Source: Mesorhizobium sp. CA14 (lineage in GTDB: Bacteria; Pseudomonadota; Alphaproteobacteria; Rhizobiales; Rhizobiaceae). From it: a DNA stretch of 64,000 bases. The stretch lies in NCBI RefSeq assembly GCF_020165195.1, contig NZ_JAIUHR010000022.1, positions 1 through 64,000 of the forward strand, read 5' to 3'. The notes below the pieces were generated by a model. That model had not been told where the DNA came from. It did no database searches and saw nothing but the letters and a program-made list of their open reading frames with translations. The position numbers and the translations under genes are program-made. This document shows, in pieces, positions 7,609 through 19,358 of the stretch; the stretch's first letter is position 1, and every line of letters begins with the position of its first letter.

Positions 7609-8778
7609 ATGAAAGCCGAACCGATCGCTTCGGGCGCGAGCGTTGCCGAAAGCCCTGATCCGCGTGCCAACGCTCGGGCGGACATGCGCCTGACGCGGTC
7701 GCTGGTGATCGGGATTTTCATTCTGCTGACGATCGCAGCGCTCTATTTCGCCCGCGCCTTCTTCATGCCGGTGATACTTGCCTTCCTGCTGGCGTTGACG
7801 CTGACGCCGATCGTGCGCTTCCTGCGCAAGCGCGGCATTCCGGAAGTGGTTTCGGCGACGCTGCTGGTGCTGCTGTCGATCTTCATTTTCGCCACCGCCG
7901 GCTATCTGCTCAGCGGTCCGGTCATCGACCTCATCAACAACTCCTATTCGATCGGCCAGCAGCTCACCGAGCGGCTGGCGCCGTTCAAGCGGCCGCTCGA
8001 ACGGGTGATGGATCTCGCGCATCAGCTGGAAGCGCTGACCGAGACTTCGCAGGAGCCGGGCGTGCAGCGGGTCGCGGTGGCGCCTTCCGGCGTCCTGTCG
8101 ACGGCGGCGAGCAACATCCTGGAAGCCGGCACCTCGATCACCATCGTCTTCGTGCTGTCGCTGTTCCTGCTTGCCTCCGGCACGCTGTTCTACGAGAAGA
8201 TCGTCCAGTCCTTCACCAGTATGACGCAAAAGAAGCGGGCGCTGCGCGTCGTCTATGACGTCGAGCGCGAGATTTCGCACTATCTGCTCACGGTTTCCAT
8301 GATCAACATGGGCCTCGGCACGGTGATCGGGCTGGGTCTCTGGGCGCTCGGCATGCCCAATCCGCTGGTCTGGGGGGCGATGGCGGCATTGCTCAATTTC
8401 CTGCCCTATGTCGGCGCGCTGATGACCGTCCTGATCGTCGCCATCATCGCGCTGATCAGCTTCGATACGATCGCCTATGCGCTCCTGTCGCCGGCCTTCG
8501 TGGTGTTGTGCGACATCGTCGAAGGCCAGTTCGTGACGCCGATGGTGGTGGGGCGGCGCCTCGAGATCAATGCGGTGGCGATCTTCATCGCCATCGCCTT
8601 CTGGTCCTGGCTGTGGGGCTTCGTCGGCGCGCTGATGGCGGTGCCGCTGCTGGTCGTCATCAAGGTCTTTTGCGACCATTTCGAAAGCCTGAGCCCGGTC
8701 GGCAATTTCCTGGCGGCGCAGCACACGGCTGTCGTCGATGACGAGCCGGCCGGGAACAACCACAATCAAGCGGCCTGA
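7609..8778 (+). CDS. AI-2E (PerM) family transporter
   Basis: A 389-residue membrane protein with the PerM/TqsA layout: two N-terminal helices at residues 25-75, a third helix, a soluble segment (about 110-190), and four to five C-terminal helices containing the conserved NFLPYVGAL motif and a PMVVGRRLEINA segment. Family members export autoinducer-2 or work as Na+/H+ antiporters, so the name does not fix a substrate. ATG 7609 is chosen for its AAGGGGAA ribosome site; upstream in-frame codons extend the frame to 7498 without one. Confidence 0.88.
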   Translation: MKAEPIASGASVAESPDPRANARADMRLTRSLVIGIFILLTIAALYFARAFFMPVILAFLLALTLTPIVRFLRKRGIPEVVSATLLVLLSIFIFATAGYLLSGPVIDLINNSYSIGQQLTERLAPFKRPLERVMDLAHQLEALTETSQEPGVQRVAVAPSGVLSTAASNILEAGTSITIVFVLSLFLLASGTLFYEKIVQSFTSMTQKKRALRVVYDVEREISHYLLTVSMINMGLGTVIGLGLWALGMPNPLVWGAMAALLNFLPYVGALMTVLIVAIIALISFDTIAYALLSPAFVVLCDIVEGQFVTPMVVGRRLEINAVAIFIAIAFWSWLWGFVGALMAVPLLVVIKVFCDHFESLSPVGNFLAAQHTAVVDDEPAGNNHNQAA

Positions 8779-8807
8779 GGCTGCCCGATCTCAAATCTCG
8801 CCATTGT

Positions 8808-8836
8808 TTGCGACACCGGTGACCAGTGCCTATATC
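8808..8836 (+). promoter_or_regulatory. Putative sigma-70 promoter of the nat operon
   Basis: TTGCGA at 8808-8813 and TATATC at 8831-8836 are separated by 17 bp. The predicted start of transcription is about 20 bases before the N-acetyltransferase ATG at 8865. It was found by eye only. Confidence 0.5.
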
Positions 8837-8864
8837 GGACCGGTCAAGCCGGACCTGCCTCTGA

Positions 8865-9701
8865 ATGAGCGACTTCGATCTCGATGGCTATTTCGCCCGC
8901 ATCGGTTATGGCGGACCGGCCGACGCTTCGCTGGCCACGCTGCAGGCGCTGCATGCCGCGCACCCGCAGGCGATCCCGTTCGAGAACATCGACGCCTTGA
9001 TGGGCGTTTCCGTCAGCCTCGACATCGCTTCGTTGCAGGACAAGATCTTTCGCCAGGGCCGTGGCGGCTATTGCTTCGAGCACAATCTCATCTTCATGCA
9101 CGTGCTTGACGCGCTGGGCTTCGCCGTCGGCGGACTTGCCGCCCGCGTGCTCTGGGGCCAGCGGGACGACGCCGTTACCGCGCGCAGCCATATGCTGCTG
9201 CGCATCGAGCTTGGCGGCCGCACTTACATTGCCGATGTCGGCTTCGGCGGCCTGACGCTGACGGCGCCGCTGCTTTTGCAACCTGGGCTGGAGCAGCAGA
9301 CGCCGCATGAAACCTTCCGCCTCGTCGAGACCGGCGGACAATTCCGCCTGCAGGCCGATATCGGCGGTGCCAACATCGCCGATAATTGGCGCACGCTCTA
9401 TCGCTTCGATATGAGCCAGGCCCATGAGGTCGACTATCGGGTCGCCAGCCATTTCCTGTCGACGCATCCAAGCTCTCATTTCCTGTCGACGCTGGTCGCC
9501 GCGCTCGCTTTGCCCGAACGGCGCTATGCGCTGCGCAACAACCGGCTGTCGACGCACCATGCCGGCGGCCGCGACGAGCAGCGCGAGATCGCGACGGCCA
9601 CTGAGCTCGCCGACGTGCTGGAGAACCAGCTCGCCATCGTCATCCCCGACCGCGCCGCCTTCGAGGCGAGGCTGCGGGAAAAACGCATCGTGGAGACCTG
9701 A
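8865..9701 (+). CDS. nat: Arylamine N-acetyltransferase
   Basis: A 278-residue NAT enzyme that transfers acetyl from acetyl-CoA to arylamines and hydrazines through a cysteine intermediate. The catalytic triad is visible: C70 in RGGYCFEHN, H109 in RSHMLL and D124 in YIADVGFGG. The length is normal. The next gene, a flavin monooxygenase, starts only 3 bp after the stop, so the two are cotranscribed and may act together on aromatic amines. That link is inference. Confidence 0.92.
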   Translation: MSDFDLDGYFARIGYGGPADASLATLQALHAAHPQAIPFENIDALMGVSVSLDIASLQDKIFRQGRGGYCFEHNLIFMHVLDALGFAVGGLAARVLWGQRDDAVTARSHMLLRIELGGRTYIADVGFGGLTLTAPLLLQPGLEQQTPHETFRLVETGGQFRLQADIGGANIADNWRTLYRFDMSQAHEVDYRVASHFLSTHPSSHFLSTLVAALALPERRYALRNNRLSTHHAGGRDEQREIATATELADVLENQLAIVIPDRAAFEARLREKRIVET

Positions 9702-9704
9702 CCA

Positions 9705-10703
9705 ATGACTGAGCTTTCGGTTCTCGACCTGTCGCCGATCACGCAAGGCAGCACCGCCTCGCAGTCGCTTGCCAATTCGCTTGACCTCGCCCGTCATGCC
9801 GAGCGTCTGGGCTACCGGCGCTACTGGCTGGCCGAGCATCACAACATGCCAGGCATCGCGAGCGCGGCGACCTCCGTCGTGATCGCGCATGTCGCCGGCG
9901 GCACCAAATCGATCCGCGTCGGCGCCGGCGGGATCATGCTGCCCAACCATGCGCCGCTGGTGATCGCCGAGCAGTTCGGCACGCTGGCGGCGCTTTTTCC
10001 CGGCCGCATCGACCTCGGTCTCGGTCGCGCGCCGGGCACCGACATGCTGACCGCGCGGGCGCTGCGGCGGAATCTCGAAAGCGCCGACAATTTCCCGCAG
10101 GACGTCGTCGAGCTGATGGGCTATTTCCAGCCGGCCGAGGAAGGCCAGCGCATCCGCGCCGTGCCCGGCGAAGGCCAGACCGTACCAGTCTGGATTCTCG
10201 GCTCCAGCCTCTATGGCGCGCAGCTCGCGGCGCTTCTCGGCCTGCCTTACGCGTTCGCCTCGCATTTCGCGCCGGCCGAGCTCGACCATGCGCTGGAGGT
10301 TTATCGCACGCGCTTCCAGCCGTCGGCGCAACTCGACAAGCCCTATGTGATGCTCGGCCTCAATGTCTTTGCCGCACCGACGGACGCCGAGGCGAAGCTT
10401 CTGTTCAGCTCGCTGCAGCAAGCCTTCATCAATCTGCGCAGCGGCCGGCCGGGACAGCTGCCGCCGCCGGTCGAGAATTACGACCGCGATCTCGATCCTA
10501 TGGCGAAAACCATGCTTGCCCAGGCGCTGTCCTGCGCCGTCGTCGGTTCGCCGGAAACGGTGCGCCAGGGCATCGACGCCTTCATAAGCCGGACCGGCGC
10601 CGACGAATTGATGGTGACGGCGCAGTGCTTCGACCACGCGGCACGCGTGCGCTCCTTCGAGATTCTCGCCGACGTGCACAAGTCGATGTCGAAAGCGGCC
10701 TGA
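9705..10703 (+). CDS. LLM-class flavin-dependent oxidoreductase, MsnO8-like (332 aa)
   Basis: A bacterial-luciferase-family protein with YWLAEHHNMPG at residues 43-53, VGAGGIMLPNHAPL around residue 70 and DLGLGRAPGTD around residue 105, typical of the MsnO8 group. It probably uses reduced FMN; the substrate is unknown. The start is 3 bp after the N-acetyltransferase stop, indicating an operon. A hairpin repeat (10754-10796) follows the stop. Confidence 0.88.
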   Translation: MTELSVLDLSPITQGSTASQSLANSLDLARHAERLGYRRYWLAEHHNMPGIASAATSVVIAHVAGGTKSIRVGAGGIMLPNHAPLVIAEQFGTLAALFPGRIDLGLGRAPGTDMLTARALRRNLESADNFPQDVVELMGYFQPAEEGQRIRAVPGEGQTVPVWILGSSLYGAQLAALLGLPYAFASHFAPAELDHALEVYRTRFQPSAQLDKPYVMLGLNVFAAPTDAEAKLLFSSLQQAFINLRSGRPGQLPPPVENYDRDLDPMAKTMLAQALSCAVVGSPETVRQGIDAFISRTGADELMVTAQCFDHAARVRSFEILADVHKSMSKAA

Positions 10704-10753
10704 CGGCGCAATGGTTTTTGCCTGACTTGTTGGTCAGCCTCTTTGTTTTCGAC

Positions 10754-10796
10754 GCAATTCCAAACGGAAAACCGCTCACACTTTTCCTGGAATTGC
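10754..10796. repeat. Short hairpin repeat, copy 1
   Basis: GCAATTCCA and TGGAATTGC form the outer arms, GGAAAA and TTTTCC the inner arms. A very similar sequence follows the sugar-binding protein gene at 16737-16779, also within 60 bases of a stop codon. Both copies contain CGGAAAACCGCT and end CCTGGAATTGCTCTAA. It could act as a 3'-end stabiliser or terminator, but no clear T-run follows. Confidence 0.7.
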
Positions 10797-10834
10797 TCTA
10801 AGGGCAGGCTCCCTGCCCAAGCGTGAGCCTGCTC

Positions 10835-11635
10835 ATGACCCAAGATCTCGACGACCGCATGCATTTTGCCATCGATCTGGCGCGGCGCGCCGGCGAGCTG
10901 GGGCTGAAATATTTTCGCGACCTCGACAACCTGGCCGTCGAGAGCAAGGGCCACCAGGACCTGGTTTCCGAGGCCGACCGCGAGGTCGAGCTGTTCATCC
11001 GCGCCGCGATCGCCGAGGCCTATGCGCAAGACGGAATCGTCGGCGAAGAGCATGCGGCGGTGGCCGGAACAACCGGTCATGTCTGGGTGATCGACCCGAT
11101 CGACGGCACCGCCAATTTCGTGCGCGGCATTCCCGCCTGGTGCGTGGTGATCGCCTGCGCCAGGGATGGCGAGACGATCGTCGGCGTCACCCACGAACCC
11201 TCGACCGACGAAACGTTCTACGCCCGCCTGGGCGGCGGCGCCTTCGTCAACGGCAAGCCGATCAAGGCCAGCAATGCGACGTCGCTTTCCGAGGGCGCCG
11301 TCGGCACCGGGCTTTCCAATCGCGCCTCGACCACGAATGTCGTCGTGCTTATCGGCCTGATCATGGGCGAAGGCGGCGTCTTCTTCCGTAACGCCTCGGG
11401 CGCGCTGATGCTTGCCTATGCAGCGTCCGGCCGGCTGCTCGGCTATATCGAGGAGCACATGAATGCCTGGGACTGCCTCGCAGGCATGCTGCTGGTCGAA
11501 GAGGCCGGCGGCACGGTGCTGAAAGCCGATCCGAAGACGGTGCTCGGCCGAGGCACACGGGTGGTCACCGGCGGCAGGCACATCTTCCCCAGGTTGCAGC
11601 TGCTGTGCGAGACCGCCTTCGGATTTACGCGCTGA
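10835..11635 (+). CDS. Inositol monophosphatase family protein
   Basis: A protein of about 266 residues with the family metal motifs: GEEH near residue 70, DPIDGTANF near residue 90 (two metal-binding aspartates) and NAWDCLAG near residue 210 (third aspartate). Relatives hydrolyse inositol, histidinol or nucleotide phosphates; the ending does not distinguish them. I choose ATG 10835; GTG 10823 is a possible start four codons earlier, and neither has a clear ribosome site. The 3' end overlaps the convergent LacI-type regulator gene by 11 bp. Confidence 0.85.
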   Translation: MTQDLDDRMHFAIDLARRAGELGLKYFRDLDNLAVESKGHQDLVSEADREVELFIRAAIAEAYAQDGIVGEEHAAVAGTTGHVWVIDPIDGTANFVRGIPAWCVVIACARDGETIVGVTHEPSTDETFYARLGGGAFVNGKPIKASNATSLSEGAVGTGLSNRASTTNVVVLIGLIMGEGGVFFRNASGALMLAYAASGRLLGYIEEHMNAWDCLAGMLLVEEAGGTVLKADPKTVLGRGTRVVTGGRHIFPRLQLLCETAFGFTR

Positions 11636-12692
11636 CGCTCTGCGCGATCGCGCCGAGCGGCCGGCAGGAATTGCGGATCATCAGCCGGCCCTTCAGCACG
11701 AGCCTGCGCGGCGGCGCGTCGCGGTTGCCGGCCAGCCGGTCGAGCAGAAGGTTCGCCGCCTGCTCGCCGATTGCCTGCACCGGCTGCGCCACGGTGGTCA
11801 GCTGCGGCACGAACACGTCCGACCAGGGAAAATCGTCGAAACAGGCGACCGAAATGTCCTCGGGGCAGCTGAGACCTATGTCGCGGATCGCCTTCATGGT
11901 GCCGATCACCATCGGATTGTTGGCAGAGAAGATCGCGCTCGGCCGGTCGTGCAGCGATAAGAGCTGCATGGTTGCGTTGTAGCCGTCGACCTCGTGGAAA
12001 TTGCCGGAGCGCACGAGCTCCTCCGCCACCGGCAGGCCGGCTGCCTGCAGCGCCTCGCGATAGCCGATCATGCGGTCATGCATTGGGGATATGTCGGATG
12101 TGCCGGTGATGTAGCCGATGCGGCGATGGCCAAGATGGATCAGATAGGTGACGGCGTCGAACACGGCGCGCCGATTGTCCAGCACCACCGCGTCGGTATC
12201 GACGCCTTCGCAGAGACGATCGAGCAGCACCACCGGCACATTGGCGTCCTCGACGATGCCCTTCAGGATGCCGCCGTCGCCGACACGCGCCACGATCAGC
12301 CCGTCGACCATGCGGTCGAGCAGCAGGCGGATCTGCTCGTCCTGGGTGTTCAGATCCTCGTCGGTGCAGCACAGCATGACGGCATAGCCGGCGCGGTCGA
12401 AGGCCTGCTGGATGACCGAGACGACATCGGTGAAGAACGGGTTGGTGATGTGCGGCACGGTGAGGCCGATGGTGCGCGTGGTGCCCATCTTCAGGCTGCG
12501 GGCAATGGCATTGCGCTTGTAGCCGATGTCGCGGATCGCCTGCTCGATGCGTTGCGTAAGCTCGGGGCTGACGGTGGCGGTGCCGTTGAGCAATGCCGAT
12601 ACGGTGGCCACCGACACACGCGCCGCCTCGGCTACGTGCAGCATGGTCGGCGCCGTGGATTTCCGCTGGTTTTTCCGCCCTGACACCGTCAT
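11625..12692 (-). CDS. LacI-family transcriptional regulator of the sugar ABC operon
   Basis: A 355-residue regulator. The helix-turn-helix lies at residues 17-37 (MLHVAEAARVSVATVSALLNG, quoted in part) with the LacI hinge following. Residues 70-335 are a periplasmic-binding-protein-like sugar domain. The gene diverges from an ABC sugar importer, and the near-palindrome TTCGAAACGTTTAG occurs both 2 bases upstream of its own ATG and in the importer promoter, so it most likely autoregulates and represses the importer until its sugar binds. It overlaps the inositol-phosphatase gene tail to tail by 11 bp. Confidence 0.9.
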   Translation of the reverse strand: MTVSGRKNQRKSTAPTMLHVAEAARVSVATVSALLNGTATVSPELTQRIEQAIRDIGYKRNAIARSLKMGTTRTIGLTVPHITNPFFTDVVSVIQQAFDRAGYAVMLCCTDEDLNTQDEQIRLLLDRMVDGLIVARVGDGGILKGIVEDANVPVVLLDRLCEGVDTDAVVLDNRRAVFDAVTYLIHLGHRRIGYITGTSDISPMHDRMIGYREALQAAGLPVAEELVRSGNFHEVDGYNATMQLLSLHDRPSAIFSANNPMVIGTMKAIRDIGLSCPEDISVACFDDFPWSDVFVPQLTTVAQPVQAIGEQAANLLLDRLAGNRDAPPRRLVLKGRLMIRNSCRPLGAIAQSVSA

Positions 12693-12693
12693 T

Positions 12694-12707
12694 TTCGAAA
12701 CGTTTAG
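12694..12707. promoter_or_regulatory. Operator-like site at the lacI-type gene
   Basis: TTCGAAACGTTTAG, centred on AACGTT, 2 bases upstream of the regulator ATG. An identical 14-mer occurs at 12802-12815. The central CG with imperfect dyad symmetry is the usual form of LacI-family operators. Confidence 0.7.
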
Positions 12708-12793
12708 CCGCCCCTATTCGACCAACCCTACGTAAAGCCGGCATTTTTCGCAAGAATTGAAATGCGTTAATCCTCAGTGACCTAGATAGGCGC

Positions 12794-12822
12794 TTGACAG
12801 ATTCGAAACGTTTAGATTAGCG
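12794..12822 (+). promoter_or_regulatory. Promoter and operator of the sugar ABC operon
   Basis: TTGACA at 12794-12799 is a consensus -35. The operator-like TTCGAAACGTTTAG at 12802-12815 fills the spacer, and an A/T-rich ATTAG around 12816-12820 is in reach as a weak -10. Repressor bound here would block polymerase. The ATP-binding gene starts at 12864. Confidence 0.65.
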
Positions 12823-12863
12823 TTCGGGCAATCGAAGACGACGGAGGGAGGCCGTCCTTTGCC

Positions 12864-14440
12864 ATGCAGCGCGCTGATTCCATCACGACTGGCAATGTGG
12901 CCGCCGACGGTCCCGTCGTCGTCCTGAGCGCGACCGGCATTTCCAAGCGGTTTGGCGGCATCACCGCGCTGTCCGATGTGAGCCTGGACCTCAGGAGCGG
13001 CGAGGTGCAGGCGCTGATGGGCGAGAACGGCGCCGGCAAGTCGACGCTGATGAAGATCCTCTCCGGCGTCTATACGGATTACGAAGGCACTGTTGCCGTC
13101 GACGGCCAGGCGGCCCGTTTCGCTGGTGTCCGCGACGCCGAGGACGCGGGCATCGCCATCATCCACCAGGAGCTCAACCTCGTTCCCGAGCTCAGCGTCG
13201 CCGACAACATCTTCCTCGGCCGCGAAAAGCTGATCGCCGGGCTGGTCGTCGACCGCAAGGCGAGCAGCCGTGCGGCCAGCGCGCTGCTGCAGCGTCTCGG
13301 CATCGAGCTCGATCCGGAAGCGCGCATCGGCGCGCTGAGGGTCGGCGAGCAGCAGCTGGTGGAGATCGCCAAGGCGCTGTCGAAGTCGGCGCGCATCCTG
13401 ATCATGGACGAGCCGACCTCGGCGCTGTCGGCGGCCGAGTGCGAGCGACTGTTCCGCATCATCCGCCAGCTAGCGGCAAGCGGCGTCGCCATTGTCTACA
13501 TCTCGCATCGCATCGACGAGGTCATGCACCTGGCGAGCCGGGTGACGGTGCTGCGCGACGGGCGCCATGTCTTCACTGAGGACATGGCGGGACTGGGCGA
13601 AGACGCCATCATCTCGGCCATGGTCGGGCGCGACCTTTTGGCGTCCTCCGATCATGAGCGCGGCCCCGGCGGCAAGGTGGTGCTCTCCGTCAGGGACCTG
13701 TCGCTGTCGAAACCCGACCGGCATGGCTGGCGCACGGTGATCGACGGCGTCGGCTTCGATCTTTGCGCCGGCGAGATCCTCGGCATAGGCGGGCTGCTGG
13801 GTTCCGGCCGCACCGAAATCCTGGAGGCGATCTTCGGCTCCAGCGACGGCCGCATCGGCGGCGAGATCCGGCTGGACGGCCTGCCGGTCGAGATCGGCTC
13901 GCCGCGCGAGGCCCGCCGGCTCGGCATCGCCTTGGTCACCGAGGACCGCAAGACGCAGGGCCTGCATCTCAAGGCCTCGATCACCGACAATGTCGCGCTG
14001 CCGCTGGTTGGCGCGCTAGCGCGCTTCGGCCTGCGCTCGCGTTCGGGCGAGCAGGGCCTGGCGCGCGAGGCGGTGAGCGCGCTCGGCATACGCTGCGGAA
14101 GCATCGAGCAGGCCGCCGGCACGCTGTCCGGCGGCAACCAGCAGAAGGTGGTGATCGGCAAATGGCTGGCGACGCGGCCGCGCGTGCTTTTGCTCGACGA
14201 GCCGACGCGCGGCATCGATGTCGGCGCCAAGCGCGAAATCTACGACCTCATCTTCAAGCTCGCCGGCGACGGGCTGGCGATCGCCGTGATCAGCTCCGAA
14301 CTGCCCGAGCTCCTGCATCTGGCCGACCGCGTCCTGGTTATGGCGGAGGGCCGTCAGCGCGGAATCCTGTCCCGCGCCGAGGCCAGCGAGGAGGCGATCA
14401 TGCGGCTTGCCGCACCAAGACGGGCAGCGAGAACAGCCGC

Positions 14441-14444
<4 letters not shown>
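12864..14444 (+). CDS. Sugar ABC transporter, duplicated ATPase (RbsA/MglA-like)
   Basis: A 526-residue tandem ATPase of the carbohydrate CUT2 importer family. The first domain has Walker A GENGAGKST at 53-61, a VGEQQLVEIAKAL signature and LIMDEPTSAL. The second domain has a degenerate Walker A (GLLGSGRTE), the signature LSGGNQQKVVIGKWL and LLLDEPTRGIDVG. A degenerate second nucleotide site is normal for CUT2. It energises uptake with the permease that follows through an ATGA overlap. A GGAGGGAGG motif lies upstream of the ATG. The substrate is a sugar but is not identified. Confidence 0.92.
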
Positions 14445-15736
<1,292 letters not shown>

Positions 15737-15754
15737 TCCGGAGGAAACAGGACC

Positions 15755-16723
15755 ATGAAACGACGTGATATGCTGAAGCTCGCCACCTTCGCGGCGGCAC
15801 TTCTGACGACGACCGCTCTCTTTTCCAGCAACCACGCCTTTGCCCAGGACAAGAAGTGGAAGATCGGCTTTTCGCAGGTGACGACCATCGAACCCTGGCG
15901 CGCCCAGTTCAACAAGGACATCATCGCCGAAGCCGCCAAGCACCCAGAAGTCGAGCTGATCATCACCGACGGCGAGGACAAGACCGAAAAGCAGGTCGCC
16001 GACGTCGAGAACCTGATCCGCCAAGAGGTCGACGCGCTGCTGGTGTCGCCGAAGGAATCGGCAGGTCTCACCGGCGTCGTGCAGCAGGCGATCGACGCCA
16101 AGATCCCGGTCTTCGTGCTCGACCGCAATGTCGACACCAAGGATTACACGCAGTTCGTCGGCGGCGACAACAAGCTGATCGGCCGGGCCGCGGGCGAATA
16201 TGCCGTCGAGCTCCTGGGTGGCAAGGGCAAGGCGGCCGGCAACGTCGTCGAGATCTGGGGTGGCATGGGCACGCAGCCTGCGCATGACCGCCATGACGGC
16301 TTCCATGAATTCACCGACAAGGAGCCGGGCATCAAGTACCTGCTCGACCAGCAGTCGGGCGACTGGAAGCAGGACCAGGCCTACAACATCATGGCCAACG
16401 CACTGAAGACCAACGAGAAGATCGACCTCGTCTATGGCCACAACGATCCGATGGCCTATGGCGCCTATCTCGCTGCCAAGGACGTCGGGCGCGAGAAGGA
16501 CATCAAGTTCATCGGCATCGACGGCCTGCCCAACGAAGGCGTGCAGATGGTGAACAAAGGCGAGCTGACGGCGACCTTCACCTACGTCACACCGGGCGCC
16601 GAGGGCCTGCGCCAGGCGATCAAGTTCCTGAAAGGGGAGAAGGTCGAGAAGACCATCACGCTGCCCACGGAAAAGATCACCAAGGACAACGCCGCCAAGG
16701 TCCTCAAGGACAACGGGCTCTAG
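15755..16723 (+). CDS. Periplasmic sugar-binding protein of the ABC importer
   Basis: A 322-residue lipid-free binding protein with a signal peptide of about 31 residues (MKRRDMLKLATFAAALL..., cleavage near AFAQ). The mature protein has the Peripla_BP_4 fold: KIGFSQV start, LIITDGEDKTEKQ, VFVLDRNVD, GHNDPMAYGAY and IKFIGIDGLP. Aromatic and acidic residues near W48 and D90 fit a sugar pocket, but I cannot name the sugar. It follows the permease by 18 bp with a GGAGG ribosome site, and a hairpin repeat plus a GC-rich stem follow the stop. The separate gene order ATPase-permease-binder fits one operon. Confidence 0.92.
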   Translation: MKRRDMLKLATFAAALLTTTALFSSNHAFAQDKKWKIGFSQVTTIEPWRAQFNKDIIAEAAKHPEVELIITDGEDKTEKQVADVENLIRQEVDALLVSPKESAGLTGVVQQAIDAKIPVFVLDRNVDTKDYTQFVGGDNKLIGRAAGEYAVELLGGKGKAAGNVVEIWGGMGTQPAHDRHDGFHEFTDKEPGIKYLLDQQSGDWKQDQAYNIMANALKTNEKIDLVYGHNDPMAYGAYLAAKDVGREKDIKFIGIDGLPNEGVQMVNKGELTATFTYVTPGAEGLRQAIKFLKGEKVEKTITLPTEKITKDNAAKVLKDNGL

Positions 16724-16736
16724 GTTCTGTTTTGAC

Positions 16737-16779
16737 GCAAATTCGAACGGAAAACCGCTGCGGTTTTTCCTGGAATTGC
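16737..16779. repeat. Short hairpin repeat, copy 2
   Basis: The second copy of the hairpin repeat seen at 10754-10796. It starts GCAAATTCGAACGGAAAACC and ends TTTTTCCTGGAATTGC, 14 bases after the binding-protein stop codon. The outer arms carry one mismatch relative to copy 1. Confidence 0.7.
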
Positions 16780-16792
16780 TCTAAGTCCCCAA

Positions 16793-16819
16793 CCCTGCCG
16801 GGCCACGCGCCCGGCAGGG
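16793..16819 (+). terminator. GC-rich hairpin after the sugar ABC operon
   Basis: CCCTGCCGGG and CCCGGCAGGG form a perfect 10-bp stem with a 7-base loop, 70 bases after the operon. No T-run follows, so it may be a Rho-aided terminator or an mRNA stabiliser. Confidence 0.45.
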
Positions 16820-17243
16820 CCTTGCCCGAGCGCCAGGCGCTCCTCACAGCTTGCGCCATATGCGCGAAGCGTCGCCGCAACGCTGATTTTCCGCTCTTTC
16901 GCGACCGAAAGTCACGCCCGAAACAGCAAGTCCCGACCTTGCCGGTCGGCAGATCTGCGAGCCCTAAGCGGCACCGCTTTAAAAAAACCAAGCCGGAACA
17001 GTGAGATAGATCGATCTCGGATCGGCTCTGGCGTAAAGCGCGGCAGGTCTCTTCCCGGTCGCCGCCAAGACGACGGACAGCTTGCGCAGAATGCTTGCGC
17101 CTTGTGTCGCCTGTTCTTATATACGCGCCAGCCGTCCAGCCCTAAAAAGCGGGGACCATGACGGGATTTCTTGTGAACAGGGGCTTTCGTCGGAACGCCT
17201 TTTGAAGGGTCCAGAGAGCCTGCTTAGAGGAGAGATTAGAACA
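16820..17243. other. Upstream region and leader of dnaK
   Basis: About 420 bases without a convincing gene. It holds a heat-shock-like promoter near 17094-17123 and a leader of about 115 bases. In-frame codons upstream of dnaK are open back to 17082, but they are not DnaK sequence. A run of seven A at 16981-16987 is the only other feature I noticed. Confidence 0.5.
17094..17123 (+). promoter_or_regulatory. Possible RpoH (heat-shock) promoter of dnaK
   Basis: CTTGCGC at 17094-17100 and CTTATATA at 17116-17123 are spaced 15 bp apart. They resemble the alphaproteobacterial RpoH pattern CTTG...C(C/T)TAT(A/T)T, as expected for dnaK. It was matched by eye. Confidence 0.45.
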
Positions 17244-19157
<1,914 letters not shown>

Positions 19158-19180
19158 GCCGGCTGACGGCGGATTATGCG

Positions 19181-19209
19181 AAAAGCCCGGCGCACGGCCG
19201 GGCTTTTTT
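19181..19209 (+). terminator. Rho-independent terminator of dnaK
   Basis: AAAAGCCCGG ... CCGGGCTTTTTT forms a GC stem of six or more base pairs flanked by A and T runs, 24 bases after the dnaK stop. It should uncouple dnaK from dnaJ, at least partly. Confidence 0.85.
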
Positions 19210-19358
19210 GCAACCCCAATCGAAAAAATGACAGAAAAACCCGGAGCGACCCGGCTTGGTACTAGCATCCGGCAAACATCGCTCCTAAATCCAAGAACGT
19301 GCCGGCAAACGTCGCCAACAATGCTTGAAGACATTGAGCATCCGGACAGCGGGAAAAA

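Noticed and set aside
8844..10679. A 611-codon antisense frame over the nat and monooxygenase genes
   Set aside because: It is the mirror of well-supported genes with catalytic motifs; no family features or ribosome site are seen.
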